Assembly (NCBI RefSeq): GCF_000284035.1
Contig: NC_016887.1
Location: 744,001-808,000 of the forward strand
Source: Nocardia cyriacigeorgica GUH-2
GTDB lineage: Bacteria > Actinomycetota > Actinomycetes > Mycobacteriales > Mycobacteriaceae
Length of the DNA: 64,000 nt
Reading direction: 5' to 3'
Within the stretch, counting starts at the first letter, position 1, and each line of letters begins with the position of its first letter. Made by a program: the position numbers and the translations under genes. A model generated the notes under the pieces. That model did not search any database, was not told the DNA's origin, and worked only from the letters and a program-made list of their open reading frames with translations. Below are positions 1 through 9,252 of this stretch, one piece after another.

Positions 1-1872
1 GCCACGGTGGCGCTCGAGGTGCGCGATATGGTCGACCGGATCGGGTTGCGCGCGTTCCCGGTCACCAGTGGTAGCAAGGGAATTCACCTGTATGTGCCGC
101 TGGACCGGGTGCTGAGCCCGGGCGGTGCGTCCACCGTCGCCAAGCAGGTCGCCACCAATCTGGAGAAAATGCATCCCGAACTCGTCACGGCGACGATGGC
201 GAAGAAGGTGCGCACCGGAAAGGTCTTCCTGGACTGGAGTCAGAACAATCCGGCCAAGACCACCATCGCGCCGTACTCGATGCGCGGGCGCGCGCAGCCC
301 AACGTTGCCGCGCCGCGCAGCTGGGCGGAGATCGAGGACCGGGAATCGTTGCGGCACCTACGCTTCGACGAGGTGCTGGCCCGTTTCCAAGCCGACGGTG
401 ATCTGTTGGCGGGGCTCGATCCGCCGATCTCGCAGGCCGGTGCCTCCCGGCCGGACCCGCTGAGCGTCTACCGGTCCATGCGCGACCCCGCGCGCACGCC
501 GGAACCCGTGCCCGCGCACCCGCCGACGCCCGGGCCCGGCAACCGCTACGTCGTCCAGGAGCATCACGCCCGCCGCCTGCACTGGGATGTGCGGCTGGAA
601 CGCGACGGCGTGCTGGTGTCGTGGGCCGTGCCGAAGGGCCCACCCACCGACACCAAGGAGAACCGCCTCGCCGTGCACACCGAGGACCATCCGCTGGAGT
701 ACCTCGATTTCCACGGCTCCATTCCGAAGGGTGAGTACGGCGCCGGAACCATGACGATCTGGGACTCGGGCACCTACGAGACCGAGAAGTGGCGCGACGA
801 CGAAGTGATCGTGGTGATGCGCGGCGAACGGTTGCACGGCCGATACGCGCTGATCCGCACCGGCGGCAAGAACTGGCTGATGCACCTCATGAAGGAGCAG
901 CCGGCCGAAGGTGACGGGGCCGCGCCGTCTGGCAATGGACGGCGAGCGGCGAAAGAGTCCGCCGAAGTGCCCGAGCGATCTGGTGGTGCGGACCTACCCC
1001 GCGGGCTCGCGCCGATGCTCGCCACCACGGGCGAGGTCGCCGAACTGGATCCGAAGGAATGGGCCTTCGAAACCAAATGGGACGGCTACCGGCTCATCCT
1101 CGAATTCGACCACGGCACACCCACATTGCGCAGCCGGGCGGGCAATATCGTCACCGACCGATACCCGAAGATCGCCGCCTTGGCCGAGGAATTGGCCGGG
1201 CATCGTGTAGTGCTCGACGGTGAAGCGGTCGTGTTCGACGACAACGGTGTCGCCAATCTGGCTCTGCTGCAGGCCGATACCCGCCGCGCCGAACTCGTCG
1301 CCTTCGATCTGCTCTACCTCGACGGCACCTCGCTGATCCGCAAACGCTACAGCGACCGGCGCCGGGTGCTCGAGGCGCTCGCCGCCACGACATCAGCGCT
1401 GTCGGTCCCGCCACAGCTCGAGGGCACCGGCGAAGACGCGCTCAACGCCAGCCTCGAGGTGGGTGCCGAAGGTGTCGTCGCCAAGCGCAAGGACTCGGTC
1501 TACCTGCCGGGCAAACGCGGCCACTCCTGGGTCAAACAGCGCAACTGGCAAACCCAGCAGGTGCTCGTCGGCGGCTACCGGGGCAGCGCGGCGCGACCGT
1601 TCGCCTCTTTGCTGGTCGGGATCCCCGACAACGGGAAACTCATCTACGTCGGCCGAGTCGGCACCGGATTCAGCGAGGACGAGATGCGCGCGCTCGCCAC
1701 ACGGCTGCAGCGCCGCCGCCGCAAGACCAGCCCGTTCGTCAACGAGATGTCGCGCGAGGAAACCAAGGACGCGACCTGGGTGACACCGGAGATATCGGGC
1801 ACGGTCCGATTCATGAACTGGACCGACAGCGGGCGGCTGTGGCATCCGGCCTGGTTGGGGCGGGCCGACTGA
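1..1872 (+). CDS. ligD: ATP-dependent DNA ligase LigD (C-terminal part, 5' end outside the window)
   Basis: NHEJ ligase that processes and seals double-strand breaks together with Ku. The reading frame is open at base 1, so the N-terminal part of the polymerase/primase domain is missing. Counting from the first in-frame GTG (base 7), the end of the polymerase domain covers about residues 1-150 (SGSKGIHLYVPL at 21-32). The 3'-phosphoesterase domain is about 175-300, with HWDVRLE at 192-198. The ligase domain is about 330-621, with the KWDGYR adenylation motif (Lys357) and a C-terminal OB-fold. The Pol-PE-Lig order is that of mycobacterial LigD (about 760 aa). No ku gene is visible; it could lie to the left. 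The assignment is firm. Confidence 0.95.
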   Translation, partial: ATVALEVRDMVDRIGLRAFPVTSGSKGIHLYVPLDRVLSPGGASTVAKQVATNLEKMHPELVTATMAKKVRTGKVFLDWSQNNPAKTTIAPYSMRGRAQPNVAAPRSWAEIEDRESLRHLRFDEVLARFQADGDLLAGLDPPISQAGASRPDPLSVYRSMRDPARTPEPVPAHPPTPGPGNRYVVQEHHARRLHWDVRLERDGVLVSWAVPKGPPTDTKENRLAVHTEDHPLEYLDFHGSIPKGEYGAGTMTIWDSGTYETEKWRDDEVIVVMRGERLHGRYALIRTGGKNWLMHLMKEQPAEGDGAAPSGNGRRAAKESAEVPERSGGADLPRGLAPMLATTGEVAELDPKEWAFETKWDGYRLILEFDHGTPTLRSRAGNIVTDRYPKIAALAEELAGHRVVLDGEAVVFDDNGVANLALLQADTRRAELVAFDLLYLDGTSLIRKRYSDRRRVLEALAATTSALSVPPQLEGTGEDALNASLEVGAEGVVAKRKDSVYLPGKRGHSWVKQRNWQTQQVLVGGYRGSAARPFASLLVGIPDNGKLIYVGRVGTGFSEDEMRALATRLQRRRRKTSPFVNEMSREETKDATWVTPEISGTVRFMNWTDSGRLWHPAWLGRAD

Positions 1873-2005
1873 AACCGGGTCACGGCAACAGGGGGGGCAA
1901 ACCAGCCTCCGATGTGATCCAATCGCAGCTGTCGTACCCGGGCGGCGGCCGTGCGCGCGGGTATGGTGATCGCGATTCGAACGCGGCTCGACCCGAGGAG
2001 TGCAC

Positions 2006-2188
2006 GTGGATTTCAAGAACCTGGCCGACAAGGCGATGGACCTGGCGGCGAAGAACGCCGACAAGGTCGATGCCGTGATCGACAAGGCCGGTGACATCGT
2101 CGACCAGAAGACCGGTGGCAAGTACGCCGACAAGGTCGACACCGCACAGGAAGCCGCGAAGAACGCCGTGCGCAAGCAGCAGGGCTGA
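2006..2188 (+). CDS. Small MT0933/Rv0909-like antitoxin family protein
   Basis: A 60-residue, highly charged, Ala/Asp/Lys-rich helical protein that resembles the MT0933-like antitoxin family (PF14013, Rv0909 type): N-terminal DFKNLADKAMDLA, then a repeated DKxD/DKVD pattern. I chose the GTG at 2006 because GAGGAG (1995-2000) sits five bases upstream; an in-frame GTG at 2000 would overlap that site. No toxin gene is adjacent: ligD lies upstream and a convergent secreted protein downstream. It may therefore be a solitary family member, or a CsbD-like stress protein rather than a working antitoxin. A strong hairpin follows the stop codon. Confidence 0.7.
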   Translation: MDFKNLADKAMDLAAKNADKVDAVIDKAGDIVDQKTGGKYADKVDTAQEAAKNAVRKQQG

Positions 2189-2209
2189 GATTTCCGGTCA
2201 GCAAACGGA

Positions 2210-2245
2210 ACTGGGCCGATCGCGTGGGTGCGCGATCGGCCCAGT
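2210..2245. terminator. Bidirectional intrinsic terminator
   Basis: A perfect 15-bp stem (ACTGGGCCGATCGCG, 2210-2224, with its complement at 2231-2245) and a 6-nt loop, followed by GTTGTGTT. It lies between the convergent antitoxin-like gene and the secreted protein gene, so it can serve both. Confidence 0.85.
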
Positions 2246-2268
2246 GTTGTGTTCGGGTGGGTTCCTGA

Positions 2269-2919
2269 TCAGTTGGTGCCGGTCTGATCCATCCACTTGG
2301 TGGTGCCCGGCGGGGCATTGAGAGTGTTGATGAGGTCGATTCCCGCGATGATCAACGCGGGACCGCCGACGACCAGCGTGCCGATGATGCTGCCGATGCC
2401 CGCGGCGAGCGGAACCGTGGCAAGCCCGAAAGCCCCACCAAGGAATCCGATGGCCCCGACTGCGGCGCCGATTGCCAACCCGATGAATCCGCCGACAGCC
2501 GTAGCGATCCCGAACTGAGCCAGGAACGCATCCTGCGCCCGCTGGTTCTCTTCGAGCGAGGCGACCGGCGTCACCGGGACCGGACGGGCTCGCGTGTAAT
2601 CCTTGACGGCGGTCAGCTCGAGTACGCGCCCCTCATCCCGCACCATGTGCGGCATCGGGAATTCCAGTCCGTCGTGCCGGAAGGCCAGCGGCATACTTAC
2701 CGCCGTGTTCCCCGCGGAGTCCTTGATATTCACCGTATTACCGGCGACTTCGAACGTACCCCCGGTCAGCGTGGTGATGATGCGGTCGCCGACCAGCTTC
2801 GCCTCGTAGCCGATGTCGGGTACGGGTGCCGCGGCCGGCTGAGCATGGGTGGTGCCTGCGCCGACCACGATGGCGGCCGCTACTGGCACCACCAACGCGG
2901 CGATTTTGCGGAAAATCAT
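2269..2919 (-). CDS. Secreted protein with Gly/Ala-rich hydrophobic C-terminal half, function unknown
   Basis: 216 residues. A Sec signal peptide is clear (about residues 1-27, cleavage after TTHA). A soluble, beta-rich stretch (30-120) is followed from about 140 by a long Gly/Ala/Ile-rich hydrophobic segment (GGFIGLAIGAAVGAIGFLGG and onward) that could insert in a membrane or form a glycine-zipper hairpin. I recognise this layout as common among actinobacterial exported proteins of unknown function, but I assign no role. It is a single gene, convergent with the small gene before it, and 234 bp separate it from the WXG100 pair. Confidence 0.75.
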   Translation of the reverse strand: MIFRKIAALVVPVAAAIVVGAGTTHAQPAAAPVPDIGYEAKLVGDRIITTLTGGTFEVAGNTVNIKDSAGNTAVSMPLAFRHDGLEFPMPHMVRDEGRVLELTAVKDYTRARPVPVTPVASLEENQRAQDAFLAQFGIATAVGGFIGLAIGAAVGAIGFLGGAFGLATVPLAAGIGSIIGTLVVGGPALIIAGIDLINTLNAPPGTTKWMDQTGTN

Positions 2920-3153
2920 TCTGTTGTTCCCATCTTCATCAGGTTCCCTACCGAACGCTCCACGCGTTGTGAATCATCCCCGCCCCACGCGCGGAACCTT
3001 GTGATCAAGTGGACAGCTCTCCCGGACGCCACGTTACAGCCGGTCGCTCGTTTGAGACGACGGATTTACGGGTATCAGTTCAGGTTTGGGTCAGTACCAA
3101 ACCTGCCGCCCGTTATAGCGCCCGGCTATCGGGAACCGTGATGGATGGTTCGG

Positions 3154-3465
3154 CTATTCGCCCTTGCCCAGTGCGTCGGCGATCGCCTGGTCCTGGCTCT
3201 CCAGCGAGGTGGCCGTGTTCGTGGCGCCCGAGCCCATCGCGGACAGCGTGGTGCTCAGGATCTCCACCGCCTTGAGCGCCTTCTCGGCGCCCGGAGTGTA
3301 GTTGCCGGCGAAGCTCTGTCCGATCTCGTCGGCGCCCCAGCATTCGCCCTCGGCGTCCAGCGCGGACTTCAGGGTGCTCAGGGCATCGGCCACCTGGGTG
3401 GACAGGCTCTGGAACCCCGGCTCGGTGGCCTTGATCGCTTCCGGATCGGCCTTCAAGGTGCTCAT
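3154..3465 (-). CDS. WXG100-family (ESX/type VII-associated) protein
   Basis: About 103 residues, entirely helical, with a WG-type turn (CWGADEIGQSF) at mid-protein between two helices, as in WXG100 proteins exported by type VII (ESX) systems. It is the second gene of a two-gene unit with the YbaB-like protein upstream. The ATG at 3465 overlaps that gene's stop by one base (TGATG), suggesting translational coupling; a GTG one codon earlier (3468) is the alternative start. No EccC or EccD gene is in the window, so the export machinery, if used, is encoded elsewhere. Substrate status is inferred from the family. Confidence 0.8.
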   Translation of the reverse strand: MSTLKADPEAIKATEPGFQSLSTQVADALSTLKSALDAEGECWGADEIGQSFAGNYTPGAEKALKAVEILSTTLSAMGSGATNTATSLESQDQAIADALGKGE

Positions 3466-3989
3466 CACCGACCGCCTTCGAGGTAGCTGCGGTTGCGGTA
3501 GTACTCGTCTTCGTCCTCGTCATCGAGCGGTGGCTGCGACGACGCCGGGGGCGGGGCGTCCTGCACGACGGGCGGTTCCGGGATGAGCTTGTCGACCAGA
3601 TCGCGGATGCTCGGCGCACCGGGCACCAGATCGGGCAGATCGGGCAGATCGTCGGCGGCGGCCTCGACGCCCGCGAACGCCTGCTGCGAGACCTGCACAC
3701 CCTCGCGCGCCGCGGCCTGCACGGCCTCGGTGATCGAGCGGCCGAGCCGCTCGGGGTTGGAGCGCTTGAACGCCTCCGGTTCGATGTGCACATCCAGCGG
3801 GATGCCCGCGGCATTGCTGGTGACCCGGACCAGATTGTCCGACGACCAAGCGGTGACCTGCGCGGTGGCGATCTGTTGCTGCGCGGCGGCCAGATCCTGG
3901 CGTTGCCGTTCGAAGATCTCGAGCATGTCGCCGACCTGCGCGCGCAACGCGTCGTTGCGTGAGCGCATGGCCTCGCGGTCGTCATTCAT
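3465..3989 (-). CDS. YbaB/EbfC-family DNA-binding-like protein
   Basis: 174 residues. The N-terminal 110 residues match the YbaB/EbfC fold: a charged helix (about 1-45), a beta hairpin (TAWSSDNLVRVTSNAAGIPLDV region) and a second helix. In nucleoid-associated YbaB proteins this fold forms a dimer that binds DNA. The remainder is a Pro/Asp/Glu-rich tail (DDEDEDEYYRNR). YbaB-like proteins directly upstream of WXG100 genes are a recurring pair in Nocardia and relatives, and here the genes overlap. A role as chaperone or partner of the WXG100 protein is possible but is inference. Confidence 0.75.
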   Translation of the reverse strand: MNDDREAMRSRNDALRAQVGDMLEIFERQRQDLAAAQQQIATAQVTAWSSDNLVRVTSNAAGIPLDVHIEPEAFKRSNPERLGRSITEAVQAAAREGVQVSQQAFAGVEAAADDLPDLPDLVPGAPSIRDLVDKLIPEPPVVQDAPPPASSQPPLDDEDEDEYYRNRSYLEGGR

Positions 3990-4089
3990 CGCCTACCCCT
4001 GTTCGCCAGACTCGGTCCGTACAACTATTTCGACGCGGCCGGCCTGCGTTCGGTTCCATCGAATTCGCCGGTGCTGTGTCCTGAGTTTG

Positions 4090-4830
4090 TCACAGCAACA
4101 GCAGGTCGATCATGACGGAACCGAGGCATACCGCGACGACTACGCACAGCGCGACGGCGTCGGCCCGGCGGGGTGATGCCGGATTGGCGGTGAGCTGCCC
4201 GGTGCCGCCGCGCGCGGTGATCGCCTCACCCAATTCGCCTGCGCGCCGGGTGGATACCGCCATGGCGGCGGTCAAGATGTCGATAAGCCCGTTATCGGCG
4301 GCGCGGTGCAGCAGATCGTCCTTGGGGCGCAGCCGCCGGGCGGCGTGCAGCACCCGGATCTCCTCGATGAGCAGGGGCAACCCGCGCAACGTCAGCGCGA
4401 CGACCACCGCCCACTCGTCCACCGGGACGCGCAGCTTGCGCAGCGGTGCGCCGAGCTTGGCCAGCGCGGGCGCGATCTCGCTCATCGGCGTGGTCCAGGC
4501 GATCAGGAACGACGCGGCCACCAGGATCAGGCTGAACACCACCACCTGGGCGAAGCGCAATACCGCCGTGCCGCCCACCGGGATGTTGACCAGCACGCCG
4601 ATCCCGGTCAGCCCCCAGAACCACCACGGCAGCCGCGGCAGCGTGCCCAGCGGCAGCCGCGCGATGACGCCGACCAGCACCAGGAAGGCGGTCATCATGC
4701 CGAGCACCGGCCAGGTCGGCCACAGCATCAGCACCACGCTGATCAGGAAGACGCCGACCATCTTGGTGCCGGCCCAGAGCCGGTGAATCGGGCTGCGCCC
4801 CGGGACCTGCCGCAGCAACACCAAGCTCAT
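4090..4830 (-). CDS. ECF transporter transmembrane T component (EcfT/CbiQ family)
   Basis: 246 residues, with several hydrophobic helices in the N-terminal half (about residues 22-130) and a cytoplasmic helical region containing ARRLRPKD and ITARGG, which match the coupling motifs of EcfT/CbiQ proteins that contact the ATPases. Another helix ends the protein. The start ATG at 4830 overlaps the stop of the upstream ATPase gene (ATGA), so the two are translated as an operon. Together they resemble M. tuberculosis Rv2325c/Rv2326c. The transported vitamin or metal cannot be read from the sequence. Confidence 0.88.
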   Translation of the reverse strand: MSLVLLRQVPGRSPIHRLWAGTKMVGVFLISVVLMLWPTWPVLGMMTAFLVLVGVIARLPLGTLPRLPWWFWGLTGIGVLVNIPVGGTAVLRFAQVVVFSLILVAASFLIAWTTPMSEIAPALAKLGAPLRKLRVPVDEWAVVVALTLRGLPLLIEEIRVLHAARRLRPKDDLLHRAADNGLIDILTAAMAVSTRRAGELGEAITARGGTGQLTANPASPRRADAVALCVVVAVCLGSVMIDLLLL

Positions 4831-6935
4831 GACCGGCCTCCCTGCTCCATCCGCCACGCGGTGCCGGGTAAGGGCTGAACCCGCGCGGTCTCGGCGGACC
4901 GCACCGGTTCGCTCACCGCGTGCACCGATTCGGCGATCCGGCCGTCGCGCAGATGCACCGTGCGGTCGCAGATGGCGGCCACATCGTCGACGTCGTGCGA
5001 GATGACGATGAGCGTCAGCCCCGAATCCCGCAGCCGGGCCAGCAGGTCGACGATATCGGCGCGACCCTCCGGATCCAGCCCCGCCAGCGGCTCGTCCAGC
5101 ACCACCACCTGCGGTCGGCTGGCCACGATCGCGGCGAGCACCACGCGCTTGGCCTGACCGCCGCTCAGTTCCTCGATCGACCGGGCCGCCAGTGAGCGAT
5201 CCAATCCCACCGCGTCCAGCGCCCGCCCGACCGCGCCGGACCCGGTGGCCCGGCCGCCCCAATCGGCGATCTCGGCGCCGACCGTCTGCCGCTGCAGTTG
5301 CAGTCGCGAATGCTGGAACGCCAGCTCCACCCGGCCGATCTGCGAACTCACCGGCTTGCCGGACAGCTCGCAGCGGCCCGCGGTCGGCTTGATCAGGCCC
5401 GCCATGATCCAGGCCAGCGTCGATTTGCCCGAGCCGTTCCCGCCGACCACCAGCAGCGCCTCGCCGCGCCGCACCGTCAGGTCCACCCCGTGCAGGGCCG
5501 GCGCCTGCCAGGGCGTGCCCCGGTTGTAGGTGTGCCGGATATCGCGCAGCTGCATGATCGGCTCACCCATCGGACGCCGGCGCGGATCATGGCGCGGCTT
5601 CGGCCAACCGGGCAGCCGCTGCACCGCGCGCCCACCGGCCAGGTGCACGACGCGATCGGCGGCGGCCGCGTCAGCCTCGTGGTGGGTCACCAGGACCACG
5701 GCCATCCGGTGCCGTTTCGGCAGCTCGGCCAGCAGCGCGACCAGCTCGCGGCGGCCGTCCGGATCGATCATCGAGGTCGCCTCGTCGGCGATGAGCAGCG
5801 CGGGCCTGCGCGCGAGAGCGGCCGCGACCGCGAGCCGCTGCTGCTGGCCACCCGACAGCGCCGCGGTCTCGCGCTCGCCCATGCCGTCGAGCCCGACTTC
5901 CCGCAGCAGCCCGTCGACGTCGACCTGCTCGGCCAACGCCGCGGGCAGGCCCCACACGACGTCATCGGCGACGAGCACGCCGAGGGTCTGGCTCTCCGGT
6001 CGTTGCAGCACCAGCGCGGTACCGCCGAGATGTCCGAGCCCGGCCGAACCCGGCCGCTCGACGGTGCCCGATGACGGCGGCAGCCCGGCGAGCAGCCGGG
6101 TCAGCGTCGATTTGCCGGAGCCGTTGTGGCCCACCACGGCGACGAATTCGCCGACGTCGACGGTGAGGTCGATCCCGGTCAACGCGTCCGTGCGAGCGCC
6201 CGGATAGCGGTATCCGGCCGCTCGCATGCGCACCGGCAGCGGCGCCACCGGCCGGTCGTCGGCCGGGGCATCGAGTCGGTCGGTGCCGGGCAGCCAGGCC
6301 AGCCGATCCAGGACCGAGCCCAGAACGAACCAGGAGATGAGGGCGGTGAGCACGGTGCCGAACAGCACACCGCCACCGACGTAGATCCACCAGAAACGCA
6401 GCACCGCCTCGGTCACCGCGGCGACGCCGTCGCCGAGTGGTTCCAGTTGCGGAGCCCGCCCGGCCAGGTCCTTCACACCTTCGGAGGTATTGCGGATAGT
6501 GTCGAACAGCAGGTTGCGGGCCTGGGAGAACACCAGCAGGAACCCGATCGAGAACGCGGCCCACCCCAGACCCGCGAGCAGTGCCAGTCCGAGTACGGCG
6601 ACGACGCCGCCGCCTCGGCGTTTGACCCCGCCGATGATGCCGCCGATGGTGGCCGAGGCCGCCATGCCGGTGGCCGGGAGCAGTCCGGCGGCGACGAAGG
6701 TGACCAGGGCGGCCGCGATGGTCGTGGTGAGCACGGCGCGGAAGCGGTAGCGATGCGCAAGCAGCCCGAGCGGGACGGCGGCGACCAGTTGCAGGGCCGA
6801 GGCCAGCGGAACCACCGAACCGATCGTCACCAGCCCGACGGTGACCCCGCCGAGGACCGCGCCGGTGGCCAGCTCGATCGGCCGTAGCGGGCCGTGTTCG
6901 CCGCGCAGGGCCGGGTCGGTGGACACATCACTCAC
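4827..6935 (-). CDS. Fused ECF transporter: membrane (S-like) domain plus two ABC ATPase domains
   Basis: 702 residues that combine parts usually encoded by separate genes. Residues about 20-210 hold six or so membrane segments resembling a substrate-binding S component. The first ATPase has Walker A GHNGSGKST (269-277), signature LSGGQQQR (360-367) and Walker B LLIADEAT (380-387). The second has GGNGSGKST (498-506), LSGGQAKR (590-597) and VVVLDEP (610-616). With EcfT encoded in an overlapping frame downstream, this could be a complete importer. The architecture matches Rv2326c-type proteins. The GTG start at 6935 is the one compatible with the N-terminus. Confidence 0.9.
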   Translation of the reverse strand: MSDVSTDPALRGEHGPLRPIELATGAVLGGVTVGLVTIGSVVPLASALQLVAAVPLGLLAHRYRFRAVLTTTIAAALVTFVAAGLLPATGMAASATIGGIIGGVKRRGGGVVAVLGLALLAGLGWAAFSIGFLLVFSQARNLLFDTIRNTSEGVKDLAGRAPQLEPLGDGVAAVTEAVLRFWWIYVGGGVLFGTVLTALISWFVLGSVLDRLAWLPGTDRLDAPADDRPVAPLPVRMRAAGYRYPGARTDALTGIDLTVDVGEFVAVVGHNGSGKSTLTRLLAGLPPSSGTVERPGSAGLGHLGGTALVLQRPESQTLGVLVADDVVWGLPAALAEQVDVDGLLREVGLDGMGERETAALSGGQQQRLAVAAALARRPALLIADEATSMIDPDGRRELVALLAELPKRHRMAVVLVTHHEADAAAADRVVHLAGGRAVQRLPGWPKPRHDPRRRPMGEPIMQLRDIRHTYNRGTPWQAPALHGVDLTVRRGEALLVVGGNGSGKSTLAWIMAGLIKPTAGRCELSGKPVSSQIGRVELAFQHSRLQLQRQTVGAEIADWGGRATGSGAVGRALDAVGLDRSLAARSIEELSGGQAKRVVLAAIVASRPQVVVLDEPLAGLDPEGRADIVDLLARLRDSGLTLIVISHDVDDVAAICDRTVHLRDGRIAESVHAVSEPVRSAETARVQPLPGTAWRMEQGGRS

Positions 6936-6974
6936 GGCACAAGTCTGCCAGCCCGGATCGAGGGTGTTGCATCC

Positions 6975-6990
6975 ATGCGCATGTACGCAT
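6975..6990. promoter_or_regulatory. Possible ArsR/SmtB-type metal-sensor operator
   Basis: The inverted repeat ATGCG-N6-CGCAT lies 12 bases before the proposed start of the CDF exporter. Metal-sensing ArsR-family repressors often bind AT-flanked palindromes of this sort before exporter genes. No ArsR gene is nearby, so this is a suggestion only. Confidence 0.3.
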
Positions 6991-7002
6991 ATGTTGTCAG
7001 GT

Positions 7003-7923
7003 GTGGGACATGATCATTCGCATGGGCATGGGATAGCGCCGGAGAGCGCGTCCGGGAAATATCTGGGCCGGCTGGCGCTGGCGCTGGCCATCGGCGTCGG
7101 GTTCATGCTGGTCGAGTTCGCGGTGGCGTTCGCCACCGGCTCGCTGGCGCTGCTGTCGGATGCCGCGCACATGCTCACCGACGTGGTCGGCATCGGCATG
7201 GCGCTGTCGGCGATCCTGCTGGCCCGGCGCAGCCGCCCGACCTACACCCGCACCTTCGGCTACTACCGCGCCGAGGTGATCGCCGCGCTGGCGAACGCGG
7301 TGCTGTTGTTCGTGGTGGCGGGCTATGTGCTCTACGAGGCGCTGGCGCGCATCGGTGAACCGCCGGAGGTGCCGGGCTGGCCGGTGCTGATCGTCGGCGC
7401 GACCGGCCTGGCGGCCAATATCGCGTCCTTCCTGCTGCTGCGCAGCGGTGCCAAGGAGAGCCTGAATGTGCGCGGCGCCTACCTCGAGGTGTTCGCCGAC
7501 ATGATCGGCTCGTTCGGCGTGCTGCTGTCGGCGGCCATCACCCTGACCACCGGCTGGCGCTATGCGGACATGATCATCGGTGTCGCGATCGGCCTGTGGG
7601 TGCTGCCGCGGACCTATGTGCTGGCCAAGCGTTCGCTGCGGATCCTGTTCCAGCACAGCCCCGAGGAACTCGACGTGGAACAGGTCGCCGCCGAACTGGG
7701 TGCCGTCCACGGTGTGGCCGACGTCCACGACCTGCACGTGTGGACCCTCACCTCGGGCATGGAAGTCGCCTCCGCGCACATCACCACCGCCGAGGGCGCC
7801 AGCGGCGATCAGGTGTTGCGCGCCGCCCAGCACGTGCTGGCCGAGCGCTTCCACATCAGCCACGCGACCCTCCAGGTGGAGACCTCCGACTGCGCCCGGC
7901 GCTGCGCGGAGCTGTCCTGGTAA
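7003..7923 (+). CDS. Cation diffusion facilitator (CzcD/ZitB-like metal exporter)
   Basis: 306 residues from the GTG at 7003. A His-rich N-terminus (GHDHSHGHG) precedes six membrane helices. The metal-site helices are recognisable: SLALLSDAAHMLTDVVGIGMA supplies the HxxxD-type motif of helix 2, and EVFADMIGSFGVL the matching site of helix 5. The C-terminal cytoplasmic domain (about 215-306) includes the DLHVWTLTSG motif. Family members export Zn, Co or Cd in exchange for protons. An ATG at 6991 is an alternative start but would run over the upstream palindrome. An AraC-type gene follows after 27 bp. Confidence 0.92.
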   Translation: MGHDHSHGHGIAPESASGKYLGRLALALAIGVGFMLVEFAVAFATGSLALLSDAAHMLTDVVGIGMALSAILLARRSRPTYTRTFGYYRAEVIAALANAVLLFVVAGYVLYEALARIGEPPEVPGWPVLIVGATGLAANIASFLLLRSGAKESLNVRGAYLEVFADMIGSFGVLLSAAITLTTGWRYADMIIGVAIGLWVLPRTYVLAKRSLRILFQHSPEELDVEQVAAELGAVHGVADVHDLHVWTLTSGMEVASAHITTAEGASGDQVLRAAQHVLAERFHISHATLQVETSDCARRCAELSW

Positions 7924-7950
7924 TCGACACTTTCGGCCATACTGTTGTCC

Positions 7951-9003
7951 ATGGTGGACAGTCCGGTACGCGATTGGGATTTCCCGCGCGGTGTGGCCAG
8001 CGTGGCGCTGCTCACCGGTTATGCCGGTGAGCACGGCGTTTCGGTGGACCGGATGCTCGACGGCACCGCCCTCACCGAACGCCTGCTGCACGATCCGGAC
8101 GCCCAGATCGACGCGCGCACCGAGCTGACGGTGGTCCGCAATCTGGTGCGGGCGCTGCCGGATCATCCCGCGCTCGGCGTCGAGGTCGGGCGCCGCTACC
8201 GCATCACCACCTTCGGCATCTTCGGCTTCGCCTGCATCAGCAGCCCGACCCTCGGCGAAGCCATTGCCTTCGCCCTGCGCTACCTCGACCTGAGCTTCAC
8301 CTTCTGTCTGCCGGTGGCCGAGATGCGCGATGACGAATTCGTCGGCTGGATCCACGCCGAATCGGTGCCCGCCGACGTCCGCCAGTTCCTCATCGAACGT
8401 GACGTGACCGCGATGCACCAGGTCATGAGCGACCTCCTCGGCCGCCACATGCCGCTCACCCGAGCCGAATTCACCTTCCCCGAACCCGATTACGCCGACC
8501 GTATCGCCGAAGTGACCGTCGTGCGCCCCCGCTTCAATCGCCCGCAGAACTTCTTCGCCTTCGACCCCAGCATCGTCGACCAGCCCCTCCCGCAAGCCAA
8601 CGAACACACCCTCGCCATCTGCCTCGCCCAATGCCGCGACCTCGTCCACCGCCGCCGCGCCCGCACCGGCATAGCCGCCGAAGTCCGCTCCCGCCTGATC
8701 CCGCAGGGCGGCACCGACGGCCTGGCCGCCCCACCCGGAATCGACGCCGTAGCCCGCGACCTCAACATGAGCACCCGCACCCTGCGCCGCCACCTCGACG
8801 CCGCAGGCACCAGCTACCGGGCGTTGCTCGACGAGATGCGCCGCGCCCTCGCCGAAGAAATGCTCAGCACCACACCACTTTCGGTGAGCGACGTGGCAAT
8901 TCGCCTGGGTTATGCCGAGGCGTCGACCTTTATCTACGCGTTCAAGCGGTGGACGGGGACGACGCCCGCCGCCTACCGCCGGCAGCGCACGGTTCGGGTG
9001 TGA
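7951..9003 (+). CDS. AraC-family transcriptional regulator with Arabinose_bd-type N-terminal domain
   Basis: 350 residues. The N-terminal about 210 residues match the ligand-binding domain found in OruR/ArgR-type AraC proteins. The C-terminal about 95 residues hold two helix-turn-helices (DAVARDLNMSTRTLRRHLDAAGTSY and VSDVAIRLGYAEASTFIYAFKRWTG) with the AraC signature ending AYRR. The ATG at 7951 is followed at once by a GTG, so the exact start is uncertain. It lies 27 bp after the metal exporter and may be cotranscribed, but these proteins usually control lipid or amino-acid catabolism, so a link to metal export is not implied. Confidence 0.88.
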   Translation: MVDSPVRDWDFPRGVASVALLTGYAGEHGVSVDRMLDGTALTERLLHDPDAQIDARTELTVVRNLVRALPDHPALGVEVGRRYRITTFGIFGFACISSPTLGEAIAFALRYLDLSFTFCLPVAEMRDDEFVGWIHAESVPADVRQFLIERDVTAMHQVMSDLLGRHMPLTRAEFTFPEPDYADRIAEVTVVRPRFNRPQNFFAFDPSIVDQPLPQANEHTLAICLAQCRDLVHRRRARTGIAAEVRSRLIPQGGTDGLAAPPGIDAVARDLNMSTRTLRRHLDAAGTSYRALLDEMRRALAEEMLSTTPLSVSDVAIRLGYAEASTFIYAFKRWTGTTPAAYRRQRTVRV

Positions 9004-9252
9004 TCTCTACTGCCCCAATGGTTGCAGCCCGTCCAGCACCTCCGCGAACTCCAATCATTCCCGGCGGGCATGGGTGTGGACGATGACCATCAGTGCGCCT
9101 CCTGGGATGCGTTTCGCAACCGTGCTGGACATTCCACGTGGGCTGATCGGCCAGACCGCGACGACAGATCACGGACGTCGAACCCGCACCGATGAGCTTT
9201 TCCCGGCGCGTCCGTCTGTACACGTGAGATCGACTCACGGAAGGCTGGCCCC

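Noticed and set aside
2006..2188. Complete toxin-antitoxin pair
   Set aside because: No toxin-like gene lies on either side; only the antitoxin-like gene is supported.
6997..8793. 598-codon minus-strand frame
   Set aside because: It shadows the CDF exporter and AraC genes; composition is Gly/Ala/His/Gln-rich and no domain is visible.
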